Part shown: in pieces, positions 42,416 through 50,637 of the stretch
Layout: the number at the start of each line of letters is the position of its first letter
Position numbering within the stretch: the first letter of the stretch is position 1
Assembly (NCBI RefSeq): GCF_007004135.1
Contig: NZ_VJMG01000006.1
Location: forward strand, 1-61,514
Direction of reading: 5' to 3'
Source of the DNA: Affinirhizobium straminoryzae
GTDB lineage: Bacteria; Pseudomonadota; Alphaproteobacteria; Rhizobiales; Rhizobiaceae
DNA length: 61,514 nt
The notes under the pieces: model-generated
Database searches by the model: none
What the model was told of the DNA's origin: nothing
Seen by the model: only the letters and a program-made list of their open reading frames with translations
Position numbers and translations under genes: made by a program

Positions 42416-43242
42416 CGGCTGATCCTGTTGACGGAGAGGACGGTCACGATCGTGACGAACGCAGGGGCGTAAACCAGCCAGGGCCATTTGAGATAATCCT
42501 TGCCGATCGAGATCAGCAGGCCCCAGTCGGAAGCGGGCGGCGGGTCGCCGTAGCCCAGAAAGGCAAGTCCGGCGATGACGAGGATGGAGAGGCCAAACTG
42601 CAGCACGGCAAGCGGCAGAACCGAGCGCGAGGCATTTGGCAGGATGTGACGGATGAGGATGTACCAGCGCGATCCGCCGAGGATGAAGGAGGCTTCGATG
42701 AAGACGGCCTGCCGGGTCTTGATTACTTCCGACCGCATGACGCGGGCAAAGATCGCGACGGCGGAGATGCCGGTGGCAATGGCCGCATTGATGGTGTTGA
42801 AGCCGAGGGCGGTGACGATGATGACCGCCAGCAGGAAGCTCGGAATGGCGAGCAGCATATCGACCAGCCGCGCCAGAACGATATCCGTCCAGCCCCCCAG
42901 GAAACCGGAGAGAAGGCCGATCAGGCCGCCGATGACGACGCCGATGACAACGGCGATCAGGGCGCTGGTGACCGATGACGACGTGCCATAGACGATGCGT
43001 GCATAGACATCGCGCCCCAGATGGTCCGTCCCGAACCAGTGCGCAAAGCTCGGGCCAAGCAGCTTCTGTGCCGGCACGCCCACGACCGGGCTGTAGCTGG
43101 TAAACAGGCCGGGTACCACGGACCAGGCAATCACGAGGATGATGATTGCAAGCGAGAGCGCGACGCTGATCGGGATGCGAAGCGACGTGCGGGCCCCGCG
43201 CTCTCTTTCCTCAACCGGGTGCGATGAAAGGATGGCGCTCAT
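42394..43242 (-). CDS. Peptide-type ABC transporter permease (DppC-like)
   Basis: A 282-residue permease with an N-terminal membrane segment (about 25-48) and the DppC hallmark FGTDHLGRDVYARIVYG near residue 70. The core LAIPSFLLAVIIVTALG and coupling loop EASFILGGSRWYILIRHILPNA follow. A late GDPPPASDWGLLI segment matches the family. The start overlaps the DppB-like stop (ATGA). Confidence 0.91.
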   Translation of the reverse strand: MSAILSSHPVEERERGARTSLRIPISVALSLAIIILVIAWSVVPGLFTSYSPVVGVPAQKLLGPSFAHWFGTDHLGRDVYARIVYGTSSSVTSALIAVVIGVVIGGLIGLLSGFLGGWTDIVLARLVDMLLAIPSFLLAVIIVTALGFNTINAAIATGISAVAIFARVMRSEVIKTRQAVFIEASFILGGSRWYILIRHILPNASRSVLPLAVLQFGLSILVIAGLAFLGYGDPPPASDWGLLISIGKDYLKWPWLVYAPAFVTIVTVLSVNRISRWLRKTN

Positions 43243-44249
43243 GAGGGGATTCCTTCAACACGGTCATCGAAGGTGTCATCGCCCGTTGCCGGACGCGGCT
43301 TCACCGTGCCGATCAGCTTTACGCGCGGATCAAGCAGCGGATAGACGAGATCGGCAATCAGGTTGACCACGACGAAGGCGACGGCTGCGAGCGACACCAC
43401 GGCCTGGATCACCGGCAGGTCCTGCGTGGTGACCGACCGCTGCACGAGGCTGCCGATCCCGGTGCGTCCGTAGACCGTTTCGGTGATCAGCGAGCCGCCC
43501 AGAAGTTCGCCGATGGTCAGCGCGACAACCGTGACCACAGGCAGTGCGGAGGGTTTCAGGAGATGGCGGAAGAACAGCTGGGACTGGGAGATGCCGCGCC
43601 CCCTGGCGACGGCTGCGTAATCCTGCCGGGCTTCGTGGTCGAGATTGGCGATCAGCACTTCGGCAATCTGCGCGGATACCGGGATTCCAAGCGCCACGGC
43701 CGCAAAGAAGGTCGCCCAGAAGCTGTCCGCATTGATGACCCTGAAGAGCCCGAGCTGAAACCCGAAGATATGGATCAGCACGAGACCGATGACGAAGTTC
43801 GGCACGGACAGGAACAGGGAGGGAAAGCCCCTCAGCAGACCCTGGCCATAGCGGCGAGGCAGGAACTGCGTTCCGTAGCCAATGACCAGTGCCAGGACGA
43901 TGGCGACGGCAAGCCCGGAGGTTGCCAGAACCAGCGTCGACGGCAAGACCTCCGCGATGAGGGTCGATACCGGCCGGTTGGAGCGCATCGACAGGCCGAG
44001 ATCTCCGGACAGGAACTGGCTCAGCGAGGCCCACAGCTGCACGAGCACGGGCCGGTCAAGGCCCTGCGCCGCGATGATCTGCTGGATCTCTTCTTCGGAG
44101 AAGCCGTTCTGCGGATCCCGCAGAACGTTGGTGATCGGATCGCCGGGCAGGACGCTCACGACGATGAAGGTGAACACATAGGACAGCAGGATCACGATGA
44201 CCGCCTGGCCGATGCGCTTTGCCGCGTAGTCCAGATAGGAACGGTTCAT
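43239..44249 (-). CDS. Peptide-type ABC transporter permease (DppB-like)
   Basis: A 336-residue permease. It has an N-terminal membrane segment with VSVLPGDPITNVL, the QIIAAQGLDRPVLVQLW region, the SVPNFVIGLVLIHIFG core, and the coupling loop AVARGRGISQSQLFFRHLLKPSALP. The C-terminal segment AVVSLAAVAFVVVNLIADLVYPLLDPRV is the usual DppB ending. It lies 37 bp after the binding-protein stop. With the DppC-like partner it forms the membrane channel. Confidence 0.91.
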   Translation of the reverse strand: MNRSYLDYAAKRIGQAVIVILLSYVFTFIVVSVLPGDPITNVLRDPQNGFSEEEIQQIIAAQGLDRPVLVQLWASLSQFLSGDLGLSMRSNRPVSTLIAEVLPSTLVLATSGLAVAIVLALVIGYGTQFLPRRYGQGLLRGFPSLFLSVPNFVIGLVLIHIFGFQLGLFRVINADSFWATFFAAVALGIPVSAQIAEVLIANLDHEARQDYAAVARGRGISQSQLFFRHLLKPSALPVVTVVALTIGELLGGSLITETVYGRTGIGSLVQRSVTTQDLPVIQAVVSLAAVAFVVVNLIADLVYPLLDPRVKLIGTVKPRPATGDDTFDDRVEGIPS

Positions 44250-44286
44250 GCCGCGTCCTCCTCACGCTCTGTCGCAACAGCCGGCA

Positions 44287-45939
44287 TCATTTGCTTTTGA
44301 AGGCCGTGTAGTAGCTTGCATAGGCGACGCCGTTGTAGACTTCGCCCTTCAGCGTCGGCGACTGCACATAGATGCGCTGCACGATCTGGGTGCGGGGAAT
44401 GAAGTAGCCCTGTTCGAGCACATATTTCTGCAGCTCGTTCAGCAGCGGATTGCGCACGTCGGTCGAGGCGGCGCCAGCGATCTTGTCGCGCAGGTCGTTC
44501 AGCGTCTTGTCGCTGTCGTCCAGATTGAACCAGTTTTCGCCATTGTTCGCATTGGTCAGGATGCTCGCGATGGTGCCCGCATCGATGAAGCTGCGCGTCA
44601 CCTCATAGGCCGGCACGGTCGGTCCGCCATATTTCACCCGGTCCGTGAAGGTGACGACATCATAGGTGCGGATGTCCACCTTCCAGCCGATTTTGCCGAG
44701 CTGCTGGGCAATCAGTTCATCGATGGCCTTTGCGGTGGCAAGATACGGGTTGGAATAGAGAGTGAGCGTCAACGGCTTGCCGTTCTTCGCCCTCACGCCA
44801 TCTGCCCCCTTCACCCAGCCCGCTTCGTCCAGAAGCTTTTCCGCCTTGGCCGGATCATAGGCCAGCAGAGCGGACTGGTCCGTGGCGCCGGGCACATTGC
44901 TCTGGATGAAGGATGTCGCCAGCTTCCAGTCGGGGGTATAGACCGTATCGATGATCTCCTGGCGGTTGATCGCGGCCTGCAGGGCCTGGCGCACCTTCAG
45001 GTCGTTATAGGGTTCAAGCTTCGTATTGATCGCCCAGCCATTGACGAAGCCGAGATAGCGGGGCGTCGCAATGGTGAAACCTTCATCCTTCAGGGACTTC
45101 AGCTCCTGGGGGGAGGCATTGTAGGCGACATCGGCCTGCGCGGACTGGACGGCGGACACCCGCAGCGAGGGTTCGCTGACGATCTTGTAGGTGATTCTGT
45201 CGAGGTAGGCCGGTCCCGTATGGCCGACGGCGGGCGGCCCCCAGTTATAGTCCTTGCGCTTGACCAGCGTGACGTGATCGCCTTCCTTCCAGGATTCCAC
45301 CACATAGGGACCACTGCCGGAAGTCTTGCCGAGATCGGCCTGTTGCGTTGCCGGCTGGGCCAGCGTCTTGGGTGAAATCAGGATCGAGCCATGGTAGCCA
45401 AGCGTCGGGATGAAGCCGAGCGTCGGCTTCTTGAACGTCACCTTGACGGTCTGCGCGTCGATGACCTCGGCGCGATCATAGGTCTTCGGGAAAAGGGCGA
45501 TCGGGTTGATGCCTTCGTTCTTGCGCCCGGCATACCAGATGTCCAGATTGGCGACGACCGCAGCGGCATCCAGCGGCGTGCCGTCGGAGAAGGTCACGCC
45601 CTTCTTGAGGTGCAGCGTAAACTCGGTCGCCTCCGCGTTCTGCTCCCAGCGCTCCGCAAGCCACGGGCTCACCTTGCCATCCGCGTCAACGTAGACCAGC
45701 TTGTCCGTGACATGCCCCCAGATGTGACCCTGGAAGCTGGAGATCGCGCTGTTGTTGGGGATCCACGTCCCGCCGAGCGAGTCGATCAGAAAGACAATGT
45801 CGCCGCCATTGCGCGGATCGTCCGCGCTCAGCGCCGGATTGACGCCGGCGAAGGTCACCGCTCCGGCGACAACGAGCGCGGAGCCGGCGATCAGCAGGTG
45901 GCGGCGGGAGAGAGAAACGAGTTTTGCAAAATTTGACAT
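44287..45939 (-). CDS. Peptide-type (SBP_bac_5) ABC transporter substrate-binding protein
   Basis: A 550-residue periplasmic binding protein. The N-terminus has SRRHLLIAGSALVVAGAVTF, a Tat-like or Sec signal, ending near residue 40 (LSA). SBP_bac_5 motifs include the FTLHLKKGVTFSDGTPLDAAAVVANLD segment (read in parts) and VESWKEGDHVTLVKRKDYNWGPP. Despite the family name, such proteins bind many ligands. Together with an LLM gene in the same operon, a sulfur-containing small molecule is more likely than a peptide. It may belong to the family found next to KPN_01858-type LLMs. The ATG at 45939 is favoured over 45969 by the position of the signal peptide. Confidence 0.88.
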   Translation of the reverse strand: MSNFAKLVSLSRRHLLIAGSALVVAGAVTFAGVNPALSADDPRNGGDIVFLIDSLGGTWIPNNSAISSFQGHIWGHVTDKLVYVDADGKVSPWLAERWEQNAEATEFTLHLKKGVTFSDGTPLDAAAVVANLDIWYAGRKNEGINPIALFPKTYDRAEVIDAQTVKVTFKKPTLGFIPTLGYHGSILISPKTLAQPATQQADLGKTSGSGPYVVESWKEGDHVTLVKRKDYNWGPPAVGHTGPAYLDRITYKIVSEPSLRVSAVQSAQADVAYNASPQELKSLKDEGFTIATPRYLGFVNGWAINTKLEPYNDLKVRQALQAAINRQEIIDTVYTPDWKLATSFIQSNVPGATDQSALLAYDPAKAEKLLDEAGWVKGADGVRAKNGKPLTLTLYSNPYLATAKAIDELIAQQLGKIGWKVDIRTYDVVTFTDRVKYGGPTVPAYEVTRSFIDAGTIASILTNANNGENWFNLDDSDKTLNDLRDKIAGAASTDVRNPLLNELQKYVLEQGYFIPRTQIVQRIYVQSPTLKGEVYNGVAYASYYTAFKSK

Positions 45940-46167
45940 GTAAATCCTGGCCTTCGAGTGGCAGATCAAGGGAAGAATGCGCGATGCCCTTGCGGCGGTG
46001 GCGCTGTGTTCAATCGATACGTCAACCCGGGCAACAGGTGCAGGATCGAGCCAAGTCGAAGGTCGGGCGAGGCGCTTTCGGCATTTTTCCTCCTGGCATA
46101 TCCAAGTTGAACCAATGCTCTGAGCGTAGCGATGCGATCGGCGGGAGAGAAAGACTGGTTATTCTTT

Positions 46168-46186
46168 TTCTATGGTTTCTATAGAA
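46168..46186 (-). promoter_or_regulatory. Candidate sulfur-regulon operator upstream of the peptide-type ABC/LLM operon
   Basis: Perfect dyad TTCTAT-GGTTTCT-ATAGAA. It is 228 bp upstream of the binding-protein ATG, the longest distance among the seven sites. Sequence on both sides is shared with the site at 39544: GAGAAAGAC-x-GGT on the gene side and ATATTG on the far side. Confidence 0.52.
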
Positions 46187-46242
46187 TATATTGGCGCGTT
46201 TCCGGCGAGGCGTTGATTGGTCGTGCTAGGGTTGCGACTCAA

Positions 46243-46440
46243 TCACTTTGCCCGCCCGATGATGATTGCGGCGAGGATGACGGCGGCTGAGCCGTTGTTG
46301 GCGAGTTCGTCGTCTCTTGTCGCGATGCGCCGCCAGTCCTTCAGGCGGCAGACAATCCTCGCGATGATGTTTCCGGTTTTGTCGGCCGGCTTTACACAAG
46401 GGGTGAGCGCTTGCGTGAGCGCGTGACCCGCGCGGCAGGT
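46243..46440 (-). pseudogene. IS5-family (IS427-like) transposase C-terminal remnant
   Basis: The minus-strand frame ends with ALTPCVKPADK, then ARIVCRLKDWRRIATRDDE, LANN and AAVILAAIIIG, then TGA at 46243. This matches the C-terminal end of IS5/IS427-type DDE transposases, whose usual form is FGRLKDWRRIATRYDR...AAICIAATVIFW. The region between the CVKP and IARIV parts appears shortened. No N-terminal catalytic domain is recognisable upstream, so the gene is a fragment. Confidence 0.7.
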
Positions 46441-46830
46441 TGGTCCGAATTCTCTGATTGGAGCAGCCTGGCTGCAACGGCCCCCATCAGAGAAGATCCC
46501 GGATCTGCTGGCAGGCACAACGTCGTGGTCACGACGAACCAGCGTGACGCAGGCGACCGGCAGAGGCGCCGGAAGCCGGTTTGCCCGGAGGATCGGAGAG
46601 GGTAGGTATTTTCCCTCTCGACAACGCACGGGTGCTGACCTCGGCGCGTCAATCCGCCACCACATCCCCGATGCCGAGACTGTGTCGGAGAGCCAACCCG
46701 GCGACAACCTGTTGCGGGTCGGTGGTTCCTCGCCATGGATTGGTCGGTCTACGTCACGGCACGAGAACCGTCGCGCGCCTGTCCAGTTGCTGCTGCGACA
46801 TTTGCCAGCGCCGGCTGCGCAGGCCGGACC

Positions 46831-47823
46831 CTACCAGCGCTGGTGGACATGCGGGGCGATGCGGTCGTGATAGAGCGCGCGGACCCTTTCCATGACGTCG
46901 GCCGGGATCGGCGGCAGGGCGCTCGCCCCCGCATTGGCAATTGCCTGGTCGCGGCTCTTGGCGCCGGGGATGACGACGGAGACGGCGTGTTCCATGAGGA
47001 TCCAGCGGAGCGCGAACTGCGCCATGGAGGCGTTGCCGGGAATGAGCGCCTGCAGTTCCTCGACGGCCTCCAGCGCAACCTCGAACGGCACGCCGGAGAA
47101 GGTTTCGCCGACATCGAATGCCTCGCCATGGCGGTTGAAGTTGCGATGATCGTCTGCGGCAAAGGCCGTGTCCTTGCGCATTTTGCCCGTCAGGATGCCG
47201 CTCGCCAGCGGAACGCGCACGATGACGCCAACATCGCGTCGCGCTGCCTCCTGGAAGAACAGGTCGGCGGGACGGTGCCGGAACATGTTGAAGATGATCT
47301 GCACGGTCGATACGTTCGGATAGGCAATCGCCTTCAGAGCCTCCTCCACTTTCTCGACGGAGACGCCATAGAAGCGGACTTTGCCTGCCGCAATCAGATC
47401 GTCCATCGCACCGAACACCTCTGGACGGTAGTAGACTTCGGTCGGCGGGCAGTGGAGTTGGACAAGGTCGAGCGCATCGACACCGAGGTTGGAAAGGCTT
47501 CGGTCAACGAAGGCCTCGAGATTGGCCCTGGTGTATCCCTCCGCCACATGCGGGCTGAGGCGGCGGCCGGCCTTTGTCGCAACAACCGGTCGCTCGCCGC
47601 CGCGCTCCTTCAGGACATCGCGGATGATGCGTTCGGAGCGGCCGTCGCCGTAGACGTCGGCGGTGTCGATGAAGGTCATGCCGGCGTCGAGGGCGGCATG
47701 GACGCTGGCACGGGCATCGGCTTCGTCGACGTCTCCCCAGGATCCGCCGATCGCCCAGGCGCCGAAGCCGATTTCCGAGATGTTCCAGTTGGTCCGGCCG
47801 AGACGCCGTGAAGTGATGGTCAT
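46831..47823 (-). CDS. Aldo/keto reductase
   Basis: A 330-residue NADPH-dependent TIM-barrel reductase. Family residues visible are Asp53 and Tyr58 in FIDTADVYGDGRSE, Lys84 in VVATKAGR, and His124 in LVQLHCPP. The phosphate-binding C-terminal region is VSVVIPGAKSRDQAIANAG. It follows the SDR gene by 99 bp and is read in the same direction. Both may be controlled by the divergent LysR gene. The substrate is unknown. Confidence 0.92.
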   Translation of the reverse strand: MTITSRRLGRTNWNISEIGFGAWAIGGSWGDVDEADARASVHAALDAGMTFIDTADVYGDGRSERIIRDVLKERGGERPVVATKAGRRLSPHVAEGYTRANLEAFVDRSLSNLGVDALDLVQLHCPPTEVYYRPEVFGAMDDLIAAGKVRFYGVSVEKVEEALKAIAYPNVSTVQIIFNMFRHRPADLFFQEAARRDVGVIVRVPLASGILTGKMRKDTAFAADDHRNFNRHGEAFDVGETFSGVPFEVALEAVEELQALIPGNASMAQFALRWILMEHAVSVVIPGAKSRDQAIANAGASALPPIPADVMERVRALYHDRIAPHVHQRW

Positions 47824-47922
47824 GACTTATGCTCCTGAGAATGAGGCCGACATGTTCAACGACGCACCCCTTGGCGGCGCACGCCGGCAGATCGGAAGGT
47901 GTGAGAGTGCGGAAGGCCGGCG

Positions 47923-48699
47923 TCAGGGCATGAGCTGCCCGCCGTTCACCTCGATAATCTGCCCCGTGATGTAGCCGGACAAAAGCGGTGAGGCCAGGAA
48001 GAGATAGGCGCCCACGCATTCGTCCGGCGTGCCGACGCGGCCCATCGGAACGCTCTGCCGCTGGGTGTCCAGCAGTTCCGGACTGGTATAGCGGTCGTGA
48101 AATGGGGTCGCGACAATGCCGGGCGCGACGGCGTTGACGCGAATGCCTTCGCCGACGAACTCCTTCGCGTGGCCGCGCGTGATTGTCGAGACGAACCCCT
48201 TCGCGGCGGCGTAGAGGATCGCACCGTTGCCGCCGCCGTTGCGTGCGGCGATCGAGGTCGTATTGATGACGAAGCCACCGCGCCGCTTCAGGAACGGCAC
48301 GGCCGCCCGCGTTGCGGCCAGCACCGAGCGCGCGTTGAGGTCCATCACACGCGCGTAATGGGCGTCATCCAGTTCCGCCGTGGGTTTCCGGCCGAGCATG
48401 CCGCCGGCGTTGTTGATAAGGCCGTCCAGACCCCCGAGCTTGTCCGCTGCCGCCTCGACCACGCGTTCGCTCTCACCGGGGCGGGACATGTCGCCCTGCA
48501 CGAGAACCGCCTCGCCCCCAGCCTGACGGATCGTGGTGAGAAGGGCGTCGGCAGCCGCAGCACTTTCGTTGTAGTGAATGGCCACCTTCGCCCGCTGCGC
48601 GGCAAACGCCCTGGCCACCGCGGCACCGATGCCGGTGGAGGCCCCTGTCACGAGAACGGCCCTGTCGGCCAAGTCCGGGATCGTCAGCGCATCCCACAT
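47923..48699 (-). CDS. Short-chain dehydrogenase/reductase (SDR)
   Basis: A 258-residue classical SDR. The cofactor motif is TGASTGIG at 18-25, NNAG at 96-99, and the catalytic Ser-Tyr-Lys set is S149 region (INTTSIAAR), Y163 and K167 in YAAAK. A C-terminal GYITGQIIEVNGGQLMP matches the FabG-like subclass. The start ATG 48699 has AAGGAGG 6 bases upstream, which rules out the longer open frame. It is divergent from the LysR gene, with a 111-bp shared promoter region. Confidence 0.93.
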   Translation of the reverse strand: MWDALTIPDLADRAVLVTGASTGIGAAVARAFAAQRAKVAIHYNESAAAADALLTTIRQAGGEAVLVQGDMSRPGESERVVEAAADKLGGLDGLINNAGGMLGRKPTAELDDAHYARVMDLNARSVLAATRAAVPFLKRRGGFVINTTSIAARNGGGNGAILYAAAKGFVSTITRGHAKEFVGEGIRVNAVAPGIVATPFHDRYTSPELLDTQRQSVPMGRVGTPDECVGAYLFLASPLLSGYITGQIIEVNGGQLMP

Positions 48700-48780
48700 G
48701 GGGACCTCCTTCGCATGTGTTCTCCAGCCAAGGAACCTACGCCTTGCCGTCGCGGATACAATCACTTATCCTTGCATGAC

Positions 48781-48799
48781 ATTCAACGATACGATGAAT
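48781..48799. promoter_or_regulatory. Candidate LysR operator between the SDR and LysR genes
   Basis: Inverted repeat ATTCA-N9-TGAAT, containing a T-N11-A core typical of LysR-family boxes. It ends 11 bp before the LysR ATG at 48811, a position suited to autoregulation. Confidence 0.4.
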
Positions 48800-48810
48800 T
48801 TGATTACTTC

Positions 48811-49731
48811 ATGCCGCCGTTTCTGAGGTCCGAGCTGCCGGATTTGGCAGCCTTCTCCATCGTGGTGCGGCGCCGCAGCTTCAAGGCGGCGGCGATCGAG
48901 CTGGGGATCACGACATCTGCCCTCAGCCATGCGATCCGCCGGCTTGAGGAGCGCCTCGGCGCCAAGCTCCTCAACCGCACAAGCCGAAGCGTTGCCCCGA
49001 CGCCTGCGGGGCTCCGCTTCGCCGAGCGCCTGGAGGCGGGGTTCGACGAGATCGGCTCGGCCCTGTCGGAGATTGACGAGGTGCGCGCCGGCGCTTTCGG
49101 GGAGCTGCGCCTGAACATCCCTGCGGACGCCAGCCGCCTTGTGGTGAGCCCCGTCCTCGCCACCTTTCGAACGCGCTTTCCCGACATTCGGCTGACAGTC
49201 GTCGTTGAGAACCGCCCCATCGACATGGTGGCTGAGGGGTTTGATGCGGGGATACGATACGGGGATACCGTGCCGGAGGACATGATCGCGGTCGCGCTCA
49301 CCGAGCCGCTGGACTGGGTCGTCGTCGGCGCGCCGGAATACCTCAAGGCACATGGCCGTCCGAGGGAGCCCGCCGATCTTGCCAGGCATTCCTGCCTGCG
49401 CCTTCTTCTGGGCGACAACTCGCCATTCCGCTGGGAACTGGGCAACGGCGACGCCATGGTGCGGGTGGACGTGCCCGGTAACTGCACGATCAGCGACACG
49501 CAGACCACCATCGATGCCGCCGTCGACGGTCTGGGGCTCGCCTATGTCCTGCGGCGGCGCGCGGAGGCCGAGATCAGGGCAGGGCGGCTGGACGTGGTCA
49601 TGCCTGAATGGTCGTCCATGGGGGCAGGCTTTCACATGTATTACCCCAGCCGCCGGCAAAACCACCCGGCGCTGCGCCAGATGATCGAGCTGATCCGGGC
49701 CAGCGAAGGCCTGCCGCCGCTGGTACGATGA
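48811..49731 (+). CDS. LysR-family transcriptional regulator
   Basis: A 306-residue LysR protein. The N-terminal winged helix reads DLAAFSIVVRRRSFKAAA, then ITTSALSHAIRRLEERLGAKLLNRTSRSVAPT, in segments typical of the HTH and linker. The C-terminal two-lobe effector domain begins near residue 90. The start is placed at ATG 48811, directly ahead of the HTH. The much longer open frame would overlap the divergent SDR gene. It probably regulates the SDR-aldo/keto reductase pair. Confidence 0.92.
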   Translation: MPPFLRSELPDLAAFSIVVRRRSFKAAAIELGITTSALSHAIRRLEERLGAKLLNRTSRSVAPTPAGLRFAERLEAGFDEIGSALSEIDEVRAGAFGELRLNIPADASRLVVSPVLATFRTRFPDIRLTVVVENRPIDMVAEGFDAGIRYGDTVPEDMIAVALTEPLDWVVVGAPEYLKAHGRPREPADLARHSCLRLLLGDNSPFRWELGNGDAMVRVDVPGNCTISDTQTTIDAAVDGLGLAYVLRRRAEAEIRAGRLDVVMPEWSSMGAGFHMYYPSRRQNHPALRQMIELIRASEGLPPLVR

Positions 49732-49742
49732 GTAAGACCAAG

Positions 49743-49861
49743 TGTCGATGATAGGGACCCGTAGGATCGGCGCGACCGGGCTTTCTGGCTGGCATCGGTC
49801 TTTGCGCCGCGCCTGGCCAGAAACCGGCAATAAGCCATCCTGTGGGTCCCTATCATCGACA
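49743..49861. mobile_element. 119-bp MITE-like element with 18-bp perfect terminal inverted repeats
   Basis: The ends are TGTCGATGATAGGGACCC at 49743-49760 and its exact reverse complement at 49844-49861. Inner pairing continues (GTAGGAT against ATCCTGT, 5 of 7; then TTTCTGGC against GCCAGAAA). The element begins TG and ends CA, as IS21-type elements do. It is too short to encode a transposase, so it would be a non-autonomous derivative. It lies 12 bp after the LysR stop and may also act as a hairpin terminator. Confidence 0.75.
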
Positions 49862-50637
49862 TTTGCTATAAGGTCAGGGAGGGCGGTCGCTGGATCGCCC
49901 ACCTGCCAATTGCGTGGATCTGGAGGGGCCCGACCGGCTCTGCAAACGGCGCAATAACGGCGAGACACCGCGACGATTTGAGTCTCTTGATCTCGGCCCG
50001 GCAGCTTTCAAGTTGCTCCGCCCGTCATGGGGCGATTTTTTTGCCTTCGCGCTGGCAGCATCGATTGTCTTGGCAAAGGTTGCCCTTGTTGCCGTCAAGC
50101 GCTCGGAATTTGCGGACCACCGGTTCGAATTCCTTCAGGGCTGAGTAGACCTTTGAATTGTATACGGTCACTGCGGATTGATGAGAAGGATCCATAAGGC
50201 TCATCGATAGCAACGCTCTAATCATCGCTGGCGCCATTCCTTAGGTTGAGCACAGAAGCTCGGCCGACAGAAGGAAGCGCCGCCGTGAAGACATCTCTTC
50301 CACCCATCTTTCAGAATGACGTCGATGGGCATCTGATGATCGGGCGCCGTCATTGGCCGGTGATGACCGGCGCTGGCATCGCTGCGGCGCGTGCCACCTC
50401 CGGGATGGGCGCTGCCGGTGCCCAGGCGCAAGGCTCACGTGAAACCTGTTCACCGGCGAAAGCGGTGGCGCACCGGGCAATATTGCCTCGCCCGACGCCT
50501 GATCACGCCGATTGGCTCCTGCGGATACAGTCTTGAGCAAAGCCATCGGCATGCCCTTTTTTGAATTCCCTGAAACACCATTCGTCAACAGGTAGCGCCG
50601 CATCGGCTGATACCTCGCTGACCTGAAGGAGATGAAC
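49862..50637. other. Intergenic region with possible decayed gene fragments
   Basis: A 776-bp stretch without a gene I can support. A plus-strand frame from about 50284 (GTG) contains RRHWPVMTGAGIAAA followed by GMGAAGAQAQG, which resembles a twin-arginine signal peptide. It then loses any recognisable sequence and stops at 50536. It could be the remnant of an exported protein. Open frames at 49914-50144 and 50025-50237 have no motifs. Confidence 0.35.

Larger units (their letters stand above)
45940..46830. other. Intergenic region with a promoter block and a transposase remnant
   Basis: An 891-bp stretch between the importer operon and the aldo/keto reductase gene. The left third (45940-46200) contains the promoter and the dyad block at 46145-46195. 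A decayed IS5-type transposase end lies at 46243-46440. The remaining sequence to about 46740 keeps an open frame on the minus strand without recognisable domains and is probably more of the decayed element. Confidence 0.5.

Noticed and set aside
48097..48810. Upstream extension of the LysR gene at 48811
   Set aside because: It lies antisense to the SDR gene and adds 238 non-homologous residues; the HTH domain begins just after ATG 48811.
49874..50237. Short frames including a possible signal-less helical protein
   Set aside because: Overlapping frames on both strands, none with a domain or a good start; they follow a MITE-like element and are probably decayed DNA.
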